Shown here: piece by piece, positions 1 through 7,310 of the stretch | Position numbering within the stretch: position 1 is the first letter of the stretch | Layout: each line of letters begins with the position of its first letter | Assembly (NCBI GenBank): GCA_947389015.1 | Contig: CANDVA010000011.1 | Coordinates: 42,634 to 106,633 of the forward strand | Direction of reading: 5' to 3' | Length of the DNA: 64,000 bases | From: an uncultured Clostridia bacterium | Lineage (GTDB): Bacteria; Bacillota; Clostridia; Oscillospirales; Ruminococcaceae | Notes under the pieces: model-generated | The model's database searches: none | What the model was told of the DNA's origin: nothing | Seen by the model: only the letters and a program-made list of their open reading frames with translations | Program-made: the position numbers and the translations under genes

Positions 1-115
1 GGTTGTTCTCGTACTGGGCGTAGTAGCTTTGGGTGGTCTTGAGGTAGTCGGCGACCTGCGCCTGTGTCAATTCATGTTTTTCCCGTAATATTTTCAATCT
101 TTCACCAAAATTCAC
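1..115 (-). CDS. XRE-family HTH transcriptional regulator, N-terminal part only (cut by window edge)
   Basis: The minus strand reads a GTG start at 115 and 38 codons that run off the window. The peptide opens NFGERLKILREKHELTQAQV and continues with a typical XRE helix-turn-helix ending in QSYYAQYENN. An AGGAG site lies 9 bases upstream. The gene is divergent from the small ORF at 243, and an inverted repeat at 162-190 lies between them, so autoregulation and control of the small ORF are likely by inference. The effector domain, if any, is outside the window. Confidence 0.8.
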   Translation of the reverse strand, partial: MNFGERLKILREKHELTQAQVADYLKTTQSYYAQYENN

Positions 116-161
116 AATTATTTACTCCTGTTTTTGTATAATCATACAATTATACCACAAG

Positions 162-190
162 TGAACTAAAATGTACTTGACATTAGTTCA
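162..190. promoter_or_regulatory. Inverted-repeat operator between divergent XRE gene and small ORF
   Basis: TGAACTAA (162-169) and TTAGTTCA (183-190) form a perfect 8-bp palindrome with a 13-base spacer. The element covers the -35 box of the plus-strand promoter (177-182) and the position expected for the -35 of the minus-strand promoter, whose -10 (TATAAT) lies at 154-149. This is the usual geometry of a repressor site for a divergently encoded XRE regulator. Binding is inferred. Confidence 0.6.
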
Positions 191-205
191 TATATGGACT
201 ATAAT
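177..205 (+). promoter_or_regulatory. Sigma-A promoter of the 51-aa small ORF
   Basis: TTGACA at 177-182 and TATAAT at 200-205 are separated by exactly 17 bases, a full consensus match. Transcription would start about 30 bases before the small ORF at 243. The -35 lies inside the palindrome at 162-190. Confidence 0.8.
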
Positions 206-242
206 AATAAATGAAATTATTATGTGAAAGGAGGTAAGGAAA

Positions 243-398
243 ATGTGTCATAACGGACCTCGTGACTATGATCGTGTTGATACAAATAGTGATGGATCGC
301 GTTTTTATGGATACGATGGAGATGATGGAAAAACTGATTGGTATTCAGAGGACAATCATCTTGATAGTACCACTTCAACCCCGTCGGATGATGATTAA
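243..398 (+). CDS. Small acidic hypothetical protein (51 aa)
   Basis: An ATG at 243 follows a full AAGGAGG site (228-234) with 8-base spacing. The 51-codon frame starts MCHNGPRDYDRVDTNSDGSR and ends in PSDDD. It is rich in Asp, Gly, Ser and Thr, with no hydrophobic segment and one Cys at position 2. A consensus promoter lies upstream and a strong terminator downstream, so it is a one-gene unit. I recognise no family. Its base composition is more AT-rich than the metabolic genes that follow. It may be a peptide controlled by the divergent XRE regulator, and that function is inference. Confidence 0.65.
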   Translation: MCHNGPRDYDRVDTNSDGSRFYGYDGDDGKTDWYSEDNHLDSTTSTPSDDD

Positions 399-434
399 CG
401 GTTTATAACTGTAAATTGTTATCAATTATCTTTG

Positions 435-474
435 GAAAAAAACCGCAAACCTATCAATGGGTTGCGGTTTTTTT
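435..474 (+). terminator. Rho-independent terminator after small ORF
   Basis: AAAAACCGCAA.CC and GG.TTGCGGTTTTT pair around a 7-base loop, followed by a run of seven T. It isolates the small ORF from the aconitase operon. Confidence 0.9.
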
Positions 475-531
475 ATATAGTGATTAGTTGTTTATTTTTT
501 TATGGTTATCTAAGGCATTTTCTTTAAATTT

Positions 532-549
532 TTGTGAAATTCTTGACAA
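532..549. promoter_or_regulatory. Putative Rex operator over the aconitase promoter
   Basis: TTGTGAA-ATTC-TTGACAA matches the Gram-positive Rex consensus TTGTGAA-N4-TTCACAA at 13 of 14 defined bases, with exact spacing. Its right half is also the -35 box (543-548), so bound Rex would block RNA polymerase. Rex itself is encoded at 5382, the last gene of the same run. The match is seen directly; regulation is inferred. Confidence 0.65.
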
Positions 550-571
550 CCACAACAATATGTAGTATAAT
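543..571 (+). promoter_or_regulatory. Sigma-A promoter of the aconitase-icd-rex operon
   Basis: TTGACA at 543-548 and TATAAT at 566-571 with 17-base spacing. No further obvious promoter or terminator is seen until 6058, so it probably drives seven genes. Confidence 0.85.
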
Positions 572-614
572 ATAAAATAAGGAAGTAGACTATCAAAAAA
601 GGAGAATAACTGTT

Positions 615-2546
615 ATGGGACTTACATTAACGGAAAAGATCATCAAGGCGCATATCGTCGACGGCGAAATGACGAAGGGCACGGAGATCGGTCTGCGTAT
701 CGATCAGACCCTCACTCAAGACGCTACGGGAACAATGGCGTACTTACAGTTTGAGGCTATGGGCGTTGACCGCGTTAAGACCGAACGGTCTGTCGCGTAC
801 ATAGACCACAACACGCTCCAGAGCGGCTTTGAGAACGCCGACGATCACCGCTTTATCGGCTCGGTAGCCAAGAAGCACGGCATCTGGTTCTCGAGACCCG
901 GCAACGGTATCTGTCATCAGGTTCATTTGGAGCGCTTCGGCAAGCCCGGCAAGACCCTTATCGGCTCGGATTCGCACACGCCGACGGGCGGCGGAATCGG
1001 TATGCTCGCCATGGGCGCGGGCGGTCTCGACGTTGCCGTGGCTATGGGCGGCGGCGCTTATTACATAACCATGCCCAAGGTTGTTAAGATCAACCTCACG
1101 GGCAAGCTCAACGACTGGGTATCGGCAAAGGACGTTATTCTCGAGGTGCTCCGTCGCCTGACCGTAAAGGGCGGCGTGGGCAAGGTAATGGAATACACGG
1201 GCGAGGGCGTGAAGTCGCTCAGCGTTCCAGAGCGCGCCACTATCACGAATATGGGCGCGGAGCTGGGCGCTACGACTTCGATATTCCCGTCCGATGAAAC
1301 TACTCTGAAATTCCTCAAGGCGCAGGGCAGGGAAGAGGACTACGTGGAGCTTTCAGCAGACCCCGACGCGGTCTACGACGAGGAGGTCAATATCGACCTC
1401 TCCGAGCTTGTTCCGCTGGCGGCTTGCCCTCATTCTCCCGACAACGTAAAGACCGTCGGGGAGATTGGCGCTGTCAAGATAGATCAGGTCTGCATCGGCT
1501 CTTGTACCAACAGTTCGCTGCAAGATTTGCGCAAGGTAGCTCATATACTTAAAGGTAAGACCGTTCATCCCGACGTTTCTCTGGCTATTGCCTGCGGCTC
1601 GAAGCAGGTGTTCAATATGCTCGCGGACGGCGGCGAGCTGTCGATACTTATAGACGCGGGCGCGAGAATTCTGGAATCCGCGTGCGGTCCGTGCATAGGC
1701 ATGGGTCAGTCGCCCAACAGCAAGGGCATTTCTCTGAGAACGTTCAACCGCAATTTCGAGGGAAGAAGCGGCACGAAGGACGGTCAGATTTATCTCGTAT
1801 CCCCCGAGACCGCGGCTATAAGCGCGGTGACGGGCGTATTCACCGACCCGAGAACGGTCGGCGAAATGCCGCCTTACGTAATGCCCGAGAAGTTCCTTAT
1901 CAACGATAATATGGTAACTCCTCCCGCGTCGCCCGAGGACGCTCCGAACGTGGAGATACTGCGCGGTCCGAATATCAAGCCGTTCCCCGTGAACAAGCCC
2001 CTTGCGGAGACTATCGAGAGCGGCGTTACCCTTAAAGTCGGCGACAACATCACCACCGATCACATTATGCCCGCAGGCGCGAAGATACTGCCGCTCCGTT
2101 CGAATATCCCCGCGATATCGGAGCACTGCTTTGCGGTTTGCGACGAGACGTTCCCCAAGCGCGCGAAAGAGGCGGGCACGTCGATAATCGTCGGCGGCGT
2201 GAATTACGGTCAAGGCTCGTCGCGCGAGCATGCGGCGCTCGCTCCGCTGTATCTCGGCGTTAAGGCGATAATCTGCAAGAGCTTCGCGAGAATTCACCGT
2301 CAGAACCTTATCAACAACGGCATACTGCCGCTCGAGTTCGTCAACGAGGGCGATTATGATAAGATCGAGCAGGGCGACAGCCTTGTAATCGCGGATATCC
2401 GCAAAATTATAGAGACGGACGGCAAGATCGTCGTCGAGAACAGGACCAAGGGCTTCTCGTTCGAGGTGAAATGCGAGCTGTCCGAGCGCGGCAAGGGTAT
2501 GATGCTCGCGGGCGGTCTGCTCAACTACACGAAAGCGAACGGCTGA
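615..2546 (+). CDS. acnA: Aconitate hydratase (aconitase)
   Basis: Interconverts citrate and isocitrate with a [4Fe-4S] cluster in the cytosol. At 643 residues it is the shorter, LeuC-like aconitase form rather than the ~900-residue AcnA. Visible motifs are DSHTPTGGG near residue 119, CIGSCTN with C297, and SACGPCIGMGQ with C357 and C360; C297, C357 and C360 are the expected cluster ligands. The C-terminal swivel domain contains YGQGSSREHAA. A GGAG site precedes the ATG. It is the first gene of the probable Rex-controlled operon and acts with isocitrate dehydrogenase (4140) and citrate synthase (8415) on the route to 2-oxoglutarate. Confidence 0.95.
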   Translation: MGLTLTEKIIKAHIVDGEMTKGTEIGLRIDQTLTQDATGTMAYLQFEAMGVDRVKTERSVAYIDHNTLQSGFENADDHRFIGSVAKKHGIWFSRPGNGICHQVHLERFGKPGKTLIGSDSHTPTGGGIGMLAMGAGGLDVAVAMGGGAYYITMPKVVKINLTGKLNDWVSAKDVILEVLRRLTVKGGVGKVMEYTGEGVKSLSVPERATITNMGAELGATTSIFPSDETTLKFLKAQGREEDYVELSADPDAVYDEEVNIDLSELVPLAACPHSPDNVKTVGEIGAVKIDQVCIGSCTNSSLQDLRKVAHILKGKTVHPDVSLAIACGSKQVFNMLADGGELSILIDAGARILESACGPCIGMGQSPNSKGISLRTFNRNFEGRSGTKDGQIYLVSPETAAISAVTGVFTDPRTVGEMPPYVMPEKFLINDNMVTPPASPEDAPNVEILRGPNIKPFPVNKPLAETIESGVTLKVGDNITTDHIMPAGAKILPLRSNIPAISEHCFAVCDETFPKRAKEAGTSIIVGGVNYGQGSSREHAALAPLYLGVKAIICKSFARIHRQNLINNGILPLEFVNEGDYDKIEQGDSLVIADIRKIIETDGKIVVENRTKGFSFEVKCELSERGKGMMLAGGLLNYTKANG

Positions 2547-2547
2547 T

Positions 2548-3090
2548 ATGGGATTGTTCGGTAACTTATTCGGCAAAAAAGAGGGCGGCAAGGGCGGTTA
2601 TTCCCATATTTCGGAGATCGCCGAGCTGCTGACCGATAACGAAACGGTTCACGCCAACCTTAAACGCGCTCTCACCGAGCCCGACAAATACTTCTCCGAG
2701 AACGAATGGCGCTATGCCGAGCGCGGAGTTGCCGTCGGCAAGACCGACAGGAAAACGCTCTATTGGCTGGCGCTTGTCGACGAGCTTGCCGAGGGCGGCA
2801 GCGTGTTCGAGGTGGACTACAAGTGCGAGCTTGACGACTTCACGGGAGCGCTGGAGCGGCTGAATAACTATGCGCTTGCCGAGAACGCATTGTCCTCCGT
2901 CAAGCTGAATGAGGACGAGGATATCGAGGCGTGGGGCGGTGAGCTTAATTCGGTGCTCGGCGGAAAGGCGTTTGTGTGTTATATCGATATCGACTCGGAC
3001 AGCTATCCTCTCGTTATCGTGAGCGGCGAGGCTCTGGAAAAGGCGCGTAAGCTTGCGGAAAACGGCGGACAGAGTATCAAGGATTTTTGA
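2548..3090 (+). CDS. Hypothetical protein, possibly DUF6630-like (180 aa)
   Basis: The ATG lies one base after the aconitase stop, so the two are translationally linked. The protein starts MGLFGNLFGKKEGGKGG, a basic Gly-rich leader, followed by a soluble acidic domain with YWLALVDELAEGGSVFEVDY and the C-terminal block VCYIDIDSDSYPLVIVSG. The latter reminds me of DUF6630 proteins, which have no known function; I hold this loosely. There is no signal peptide or membrane segment. The leader resembles that of the next gene and of the SUFU-domain protein at 61357. Confidence 0.7.
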   Translation: MGLFGNLFGKKEGGKGGYSHISEIAELLTDNETVHANLKRALTEPDKYFSENEWRYAERGVAVGKTDRKTLYWLALVDELAEGGSVFEVDYKCELDDFTGALERLNNYALAENALSSVKLNEDEDIEAWGGELNSVLGGKAFVCYIDIDSDSYPLVIVSGEALEKARKLAENGGQSIKDF

Positions 3091-3107
3091 TGATCGAGAG
3101 GTAACAA

Positions 3108-3425
3108 ATGGGATTATTCGGAAAAAAGAAAAAACAGCCCGCAGAAAGCAACGAGATAAACAACAGCGAGCTTAAAATAAAGCTCGCCGACACGGCGCTC
3201 GATCTGCTTGCCGAGGGCGAGGACTTCACGGAGCTTGCTAATACCAAGTGCGAATTCGGTTATCTGTTCGATATCGAGGGTCACGGCATTGAGGCGCTGT
3301 TCAAGCTCGAAACGGATAAAACTATCGCGTATTTCGCGGCTCAGGGCGACAAGCTCATGCGGCTGAACTTCAACGAGGAGCTGTTCAGGACTACCGTCGA
3401 GGGTTTTCTCGATATGCACAAGTAA
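3108..3425 (+). CDS. Small hypothetical protein with MGLFGKKKK leader (105 aa)
   Basis: The start follows an AGAGG site. The protein begins MGLFGKKKKQPAESNE and then has one compact alpha/beta domain without membrane segments. The leader is close to that of the preceding gene, suggesting a shared, perhaps membrane-surface or protein-docking, N-terminal tag. The bodies are not obviously similar. I do not recognise the family. It is part of the aconitase operon, 17 bases after the previous stop. Confidence 0.65.
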   Translation: MGLFGKKKKQPAESNEINNSELKIKLADTALDLLAEGEDFTELANTKCEFGYLFDIEGHGIEALFKLETDKTIAYFAAQGDKLMRLNFNEELFRTTVEGFLDMHK

Positions 3426-3453
3426 GCATAAGCAACGTTCGGGGGTGAGTTCT

Positions 3454-3765
3454 ATGTGCGTTTATTCTTTTGAGGAGATAGCGGAGAGGGTTCGTCCCGT
3501 CGCCGAAAAGTACGGGCTGAAAAGCGTCTATCTTTTCGGCTCGTATGCGCGCGGCGACGCCGACGACGACAGCGACGTTGATCTGCTGGTCGATGCGGAA
3601 AATGTTCGCGGATTTCGTTTCTTCGGAATGTACGACGATTTCTGTACGGCTCTTGAAAAGGAAGTCGATATGGTGACTATGGACTCGCTCGAACGTCAGC
3701 GCGGAACCGCGCTCGGCGGACGGTTCGTTAAAGAGGTCGAGCTTGACAGGAGGAGTTTGCTATGA
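3454..3765 (+). CDS. MNT-type nucleotidyltransferase domain protein (orphan)
   Basis: The minimal nucleotidyltransferase motif is clear: LFGSYARGDADDDSDVDLLV contains the GS and DxD signature of the pol-beta superfamily, and a later DMVTMDSLE supplies the likely third acidic residue. MNT proteins normally pair with a HEPN protein as a toxin-antitoxin module in which MNT adenylylates the HEPN toxin. Here the next gene is instead a membrane protein. I chose ATG 3454 because GGGGGTG lies 6 bases upstream; GTG 3445 would lack a site. The stop overlaps the next start as ATGA. Confidence 0.8.
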   Translation: MCVYSFEEIAERVRPVAEKYGLKSVYLFGSYARGDADDDSDVDLLVDAENVRGFRFFGMYDDFCTALEKEVDMVTMDSLERQRGTALGGRFVKEVELDRRSLL

Positions 3766-4103
3766 AAAGAAGATACCCTGCCGAGCTTTTTGCTATCGGA
3801 TTTGTAACCAATCTGGTTTTTCGTTTCTTTTGGCTGTTCGCACCCGCGGTGATCCTGATGATAATAGGTATTTTCTTAAGGAATAGCTTGTACATAGGGC
3901 TTACGGTTCTGCTATTTGATGTTATCGTATCTCTTATCGAGCAATTTAAAATACGGTCAGCTTTTTTAAGCGATACCGATAATCCCGATTTTCGGGGATT
4001 TCAGGACGCTCTGTCAAGGGACGGCGATTGGAACGAGAATTTAAAAGAGTTTCTCGAAAACCGATCTGAAACTCCCGATGACAATGATAAATATGCGGAA
4101 TAA
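3762..4103 (+). CDS. Small membrane protein, two TM segments (113 aa)
   Basis: Two hydrophobic stretches, about residues 12-38 and 45-62, are followed by a charged C-terminal tail ending in PDDNDKYAE. It overlaps the nucleotidyltransferase gene by 4 bases, so the pair is translationally coupled. I recognise no characterised family. Because the nucleotidyltransferase lacks a HEPN partner, this protein might be its functional partner, but nothing in the sequence proves that. Confidence 0.7.
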   Translation: MKRRYPAELFAIGFVTNLVFRFFWLFAPAVILMIIGIFLRNSLYIGLTVLLFDVIVSLIEQFKIRSAFLSDTDNPDFRGFQDALSRDGDWNENLKEFLENRSETPDDNDKYAE

Positions 4104-4139
4104 GCTCCGCAAATATACACTTTCGGAAAGGATACAATT

Positions 4140-5354
4140 ATGGCAAAAATACAGATGACAACGCCGCTTGTTGAAATGGACGGCGACGAAATGACCCGCA
4201 TTATATGGAAGATGATCAAGGATATCCTGATCAATCCGTATATCGACCTGAAAAGCGAGTACTACGATCTCGGTCTGGTTCACCGCAATGAGACGGACGA
4301 TCAGGTCACCGTCGACAGCGCGAACGCCACAAAGAAGTACGGCGTTGCGGTAAAGTGCGCGACCATTACGCCGAACGCTCAGCGCGTGGAGGAGTACAAG
4401 CTCAAGGAGATGTGGAAGTCGCCGAACGGCACTATCAGAGCCATTCTCGACGGTACGGTGTTCCGCAAGCCCATTCTCGTGAACGGTATCACGCCGTACA
4501 TTCCCACATGGACAAAGCCGATAACCATTGCGCGTCACGCTTACGGCGACATCTACAAGAACACCGAGCTGAAAGCGCCGCAGGGCAGCAAGGCGGAGAT
4601 CGTCATCACCGACAAGGACGGTAAGGAGACCCGCGCGCTCATTCACGACTTTAAAAGCTCGGACGGTATCGTTCAGGGCGTTCACAATCTCGACAGCTCG
4701 ATAGGCAGCTTCGCGAGAGCGTGCTTTAATTACGCACTCGACGCAAAGGAGGACTTGTGGTTCGCGTCAAAGGACACGATCTCCAAGACCTACGACCACC
4801 GCTTCAAGGACATTTTCGCGGAAATATTCGAGAGCGAGTACAAGGCTAAGTTCGAGAATGCGGGCATAGAGTACTTCTACACGCTTATCGACGACGTTGT
4901 GGCGCGCGTTATACGCTCCGAGGGCGGCTTTATCTGGGCGTGCAAGAACTACGACGGCGACGTTATGTCGGATATGCTCGCGACGGCTTACGGCTCTCTC
5001 GGACTGATGACGAGCGTGCTCGTGTCGCCCGACGGCAAGTACGAGTACGAGGCGGCGCACGGCACGGTAACACGTCATTACTACAACTATCTAAAGGGCG
5101 AAAAGACCTCCACAAACCCCATAGCGACTATCTTCGCGTGGAGCGGAGCGCTCCGCAAGCGCGGCGAGCTGGACAATATCCCCGAGCTGCGCGATTACGC
5201 GGACAAGCTCGAAAAGGCGTCGGTGCAGACCATGGAGGAGGGCGTAATGGACAAGAACCTCGCGGCGATGTCCAAGCTCGAAAACAAGCGCGTCGTCGAT
5301 ACCGAGACGTTCCTTGTTGAAATTAACAACAGACTTGAGAAGTTAATGGCATAA
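4140..5354 (+). CDS. icd: Isocitrate dehydrogenase, NADP-dependent (eukaryote-like type)
   Basis: Oxidatively decarboxylates isocitrate to 2-oxoglutarate, making NADPH. At 404 residues it matches the homodimeric, eukaryote-like IDH subfamily: it opens [16 protein letters not shown] and has [22 protein letters not shown] and [11 protein letters not shown], with [11 protein letters not shown] near the C-terminus. It sits between the small membrane protein and rex with 36- and 27-base gaps, in the probable operon starting at aconitase. It most likely feeds glutamate synthesis. Confidence 0.95.
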   Translation: MAKIQMTTPLVEMDGDEMTRIIWKMIKDILINPYIDLKSEYYDLGLVHRNETDDQVTVDSANATKKYGVAVKCATITPNAQRVEEYKLKEMWKSPNGTIRAILDGTVFRKPILVNGITPYIPTWTKPITIARHAYGDIYKNTELKAPQGSKAEIVITDKDGKETRALIHDFKSSDGIVQGVHNLDSSIGSFARACFNYALDAKEDLWFASKDTISKTYDHRFKDIFAEIFESEYKAKFENAGIEYFYTLIDDVVARVIRSEGGFIWACKNYDGDVMSDMLATAYGSLGLMTSVLVSPDGKYEYEAAHGTVTRHYYNYLKGEKTSTNPIATIFAWSGALRKRGELDNIPELRDYADKLEKASVQTMEEGVMDKNLAAMSKLENKRVVDTETFLVEINNRLEKLMA

Positions 5355-5381
5355 ATTATCCTAATACAGGGGCTGAAAATT

Positions 5382-6044
5382 ATGCAGGAAAATAAAAACA
5401 TTTCGAAATCCGTAATACGCCGTTTGCCGCGTTATTACCGATTTCTTGGGGAATTGCTGAAGGAAGGCGTCGAGAAGATATCGTCGCGCGAGCTGTCGGA
5501 GCGTATGCGGCTGACGGCGTCGCAGATACGGCAGGATCTGAACTGCTTCGGCGGCTTCGGTCAGCAGGGGTACGGCTACAACGTTGCGGAGCTGAGGGAG
5601 CAGATCGGCGTGATACTGCACCTCGACGGTATGCGCACGGTGATACTTATCGGCGCGGGAAATCTCGGTCGGGCGGTCGCGGTACATATTGATTTTGAGC
5701 GGTACGGTTGCCGTCTCGTCGGTATATTCGACAGAGACGACACGCTGGCGGGCGAGTGCATCTCGGGCATACGCATACGCGCAACGGACGAGATACGCCC
5801 GTTCTGCGCCGAGGAGCACCCCGCGATGGCGATATTGTGCATACCGCGCAGCGGAGCGGAGGATGTGGTGAAAACGCTTATTGCCTGCGGGGTAAAGGCG
5901 TTCTGGAATTTCTCGCATTACGATATTCACGCGGACTATCCCGAGGTCGCGGTCGAAAACGTTCATCTCACCGACAGTCTTATGATACTTTCCTACCTTA
6001 TGGAGGAAAAGGACGCGCCTGAGGACGATACCGTGACGAATTGA
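5382..6044 (+). CDS. rex: Redox-sensing transcriptional repressor Rex
   Basis: Rex is a homodimeric repressor that leaves DNA when NADH rises. The N-terminal winged helix has RLPRYYRFLGELL and LTASQIRQDLNCFGGFGQQG (about residues 14-65). The Rossmann domain has the dinucleotide-binding run LIGAGNLGRAVA near residue 90. Length 220 is typical. It ends the aconitase-icd run and is followed by a strong terminator. A Rex-box-like sequence lies over the promoter of the first gene, implying autoregulation together with aconitase and isocitrate dehydrogenase. Confidence 0.96.
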   Translation: MQENKNISKSVIRRLPRYYRFLGELLKEGVEKISSRELSERMRLTASQIRQDLNCFGGFGQQGYGYNVAELREQIGVILHLDGMRTVILIGAGNLGRAVAVHIDFERYGCRLVGIFDRDDTLAGECISGIRIRATDEIRPFCAEEHPAMAILCIPRSGAEDVVKTLIACGVKAFWNFSHYDIHADYPEVAVENVHLTDSLMILSYLMEEKDAPEDDTVTN

Positions 6045-6057
6045 CAAAGTGCATTTG

Positions 6058-6093
6058 CGCCTGCTTTTGTGAAAGTCAAAGGCAGGCGTTTTT
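6058..6093 (+). terminator. Rho-independent terminator after rex
   Basis: CGCCTGC (6058-6064) pairs with GCAGGCG (6082-6088) and the stem extends inward through TTTG/CAAA to a 7-base loop, followed by TTTTT. It ends the aconitase-rex unit. Confidence 0.85.
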
Positions 6094-6129
6094 GTGTCTC
6101 TGATCGGCTCTGTTAAGCCAATGTTAAGT

Positions 6130-6167
6130 TTGGTTGACAAAGTTCAAATGGGAATTGGTAGACAAGA
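6130..6167. repeat. Short direct repeat TTGGT(T/A)GACAA upstream of promoter
   Basis: TTGGTTGACAA begins near 6130 and TTGGTAGACAA near 6155, about 25 bases apart. The second copy contains the -35 box at 6159. A site for an activator or repressor, for example the downstream XRE protein, is possible but unproven. Confidence 0.4.
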
Positions 6168-6187
6168 GAGGAAAAATCGGGTATAAT
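6159..6187 (+). promoter_or_regulatory. Promoter of the 6217-XRE gene pair
   Basis: TAGACA (6159-6164), 17 bases, TATAAT (6182-6187). The ATG at 6217 follows with a GGGAGGTGA ribosome site. Confidence 0.7.
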
Positions 6188-6216
6188 TAAATCATAAAAC
6201 AACGGGAGGTGAGCCT

Positions 6217-6489
6217 ATGGAATTCAACCGAAAAACTACGGGAACGGTCACAGATGTGAAAACCATGTGGTGGATAAAGGTCAAGCTGAAAGCCGTGAGG
6301 ACGAGCCCGACGGACGGCGCGGCGTTTCCGCACAGTATCAGGGTGAAGTATACGGCGGACGGAAAAGAGTACACGGCAAAGGTGTATATTCCTTGGAGGC
6401 TTATACCGCCCGAGGTCGGTGATGAAGTCGAAGTGATATACGCCGACGGCAGACCGCGTCTCAGTTTTATAAATTGCTTTGGAGGTTGA
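6217..6489 (+). CDS. Small hypothetical protein (90 aa)
   Basis: A strong GGGAGGTGA site precedes the ATG. The sequence contains TGTVTDVKTMWWIKVKLKAV and IRVKYTADGKEYTAKVYI, an all-beta pattern ending in a two-strand hairpin (EVGDEVEVIYADGRPRLSF). It resembles the small DUF3592-like beta domains that often follow membrane segments, but it has no membrane segment itself. The downstream XRE gene starts 4 bases after its stop, so the two are co-transcribed. Function unknown. Confidence 0.7.
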   Translation: MEFNRKTTGTVTDVKTMWWIKVKLKAVRTSPTDGAAFPHSIRVKYTADGKEYTAKVYIPWRLIPPEVGDEVEVIYADGRPRLSFINCFGG

Positions 6490-6493
6490 TAAA

Positions 6494-7297
6494 ATGACAT
6501 TTGCGGAGAAATTAGCGGAACTCAGGAAACAGCACGGCTGGTCGCAGGAGGAGCTTGGCGAGCGGCTCGGTGTAACGCGGCAGACGGTGTCTAAATGGGA
6601 GCTTGGCTCGACCACTCCCGAAATGGAAAAGCTCGCGGCAATGGGCGAGCTTTTCGGGATAACCTTGGATGAGCTTGTCCGCGGCGGGGAGAGCTATAAC
6701 GTAACTGGCGACGTTCCCGAGCAGAAAGTTATAGTCGTGAAGAAGTCGAGGTTCGTCAACGGCGAGTTCAAGAGCGAGAAGAAGGTGTTCGGAAAGCCGC
6801 TTGTACACGTCAACGTCAAGGGCAGGGCGAACGGATTTTTCGCGGTGGGACTGATGGCAAGAGGATTTTTCTCGGTCGGTCTGCTGTCAATGGGCGTATT
6901 CTCGATAGGATTGCTGTCGATAGGCGTGGTGGTGCTCGGAGCGCTCGCGGGGATCGGGATAGCGGTAAGCGCGATGATCGCGGCGGGAGTGTTCGCGTTC
7001 GGCGCGGCGGCGATCGGGGTGTTCGCGTTCGGAGCGGTATCGTTCGGGTGGCTGAGCTACGGCGCCCTGAGCGCGGGAATGTACTCGATAGGCGCCTTGT
7101 CAAAGGGAACTATCGCGATAGGCAGCGCTGCCGACGGCATTATCGCGCTCGGCAAAGACACCGCGGGCGAGATACAGCTCCATCTGCCGATAACCGCGGA
7201 CGAATTCCGCGCGGTCATCGAGAGGCGCCTGCCGAACACGCCGAAATTTATAGTCGACCTTTTCTCGTGGTTCGCGGGGAACGTGGAGTTCAGCTAA
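6494..7297 (+). CDS. XRE-family regulator with C-terminal Gly-x4 repeat domain (267 aa)
   Basis: Residues 1-60 are a classic HTH_3 domain: LAELRKQHGWSQEELGERLG and VTRQTVSKWELGSTTPEMEK. After a basic linker, about residues 105-215 show glycine nearly every fifth residue, for example GFFSVGLLSMGVFSIGLLSIG, in a hydrophobic run of some 20 repeats. This may form a beta-solenoid or membrane-embedded region. A soluble tail follows. I chose ATG 6494 because GGAGG (6481-6485) is 8 bases upstream; the longer frame from 6479 has no better site. The sensing role of the repeats is unknown. Confidence 0.85.
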   Translation: MTFAEKLAELRKQHGWSQEELGERLGVTRQTVSKWELGSTTPEMEKLAAMGELFGITLDELVRGGESYNVTGDVPEQKVIVVKKSRFVNGEFKSEKKVFGKPLVHVNVKGRANGFFAVGLMARGFFSVGLLSMGVFSIGLLSIGVVVLGALAGIGIAVSAMIAAGVFAFGAAAIGVFAFGAVSFGWLSYGALSAGMYSIGALSKGTIAIGSAADGIIALGKDTAGEIQLHLPITADEFRAVIERRLPNTPKFIVDLFSWFAGNVEFS

Positions 7298-7310
7298 GCG
7301 GAAACAGACC

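Noticed and set aside
1353..2591. 412-codon open frame on the minus strand opposite aconitase
   Set aside because: It is antisense to an unmistakable aconitase. Long antisense frames arise from the biased third-position GC; the peptide is Arg/Leu-rich with no family motif and no ribosome site.
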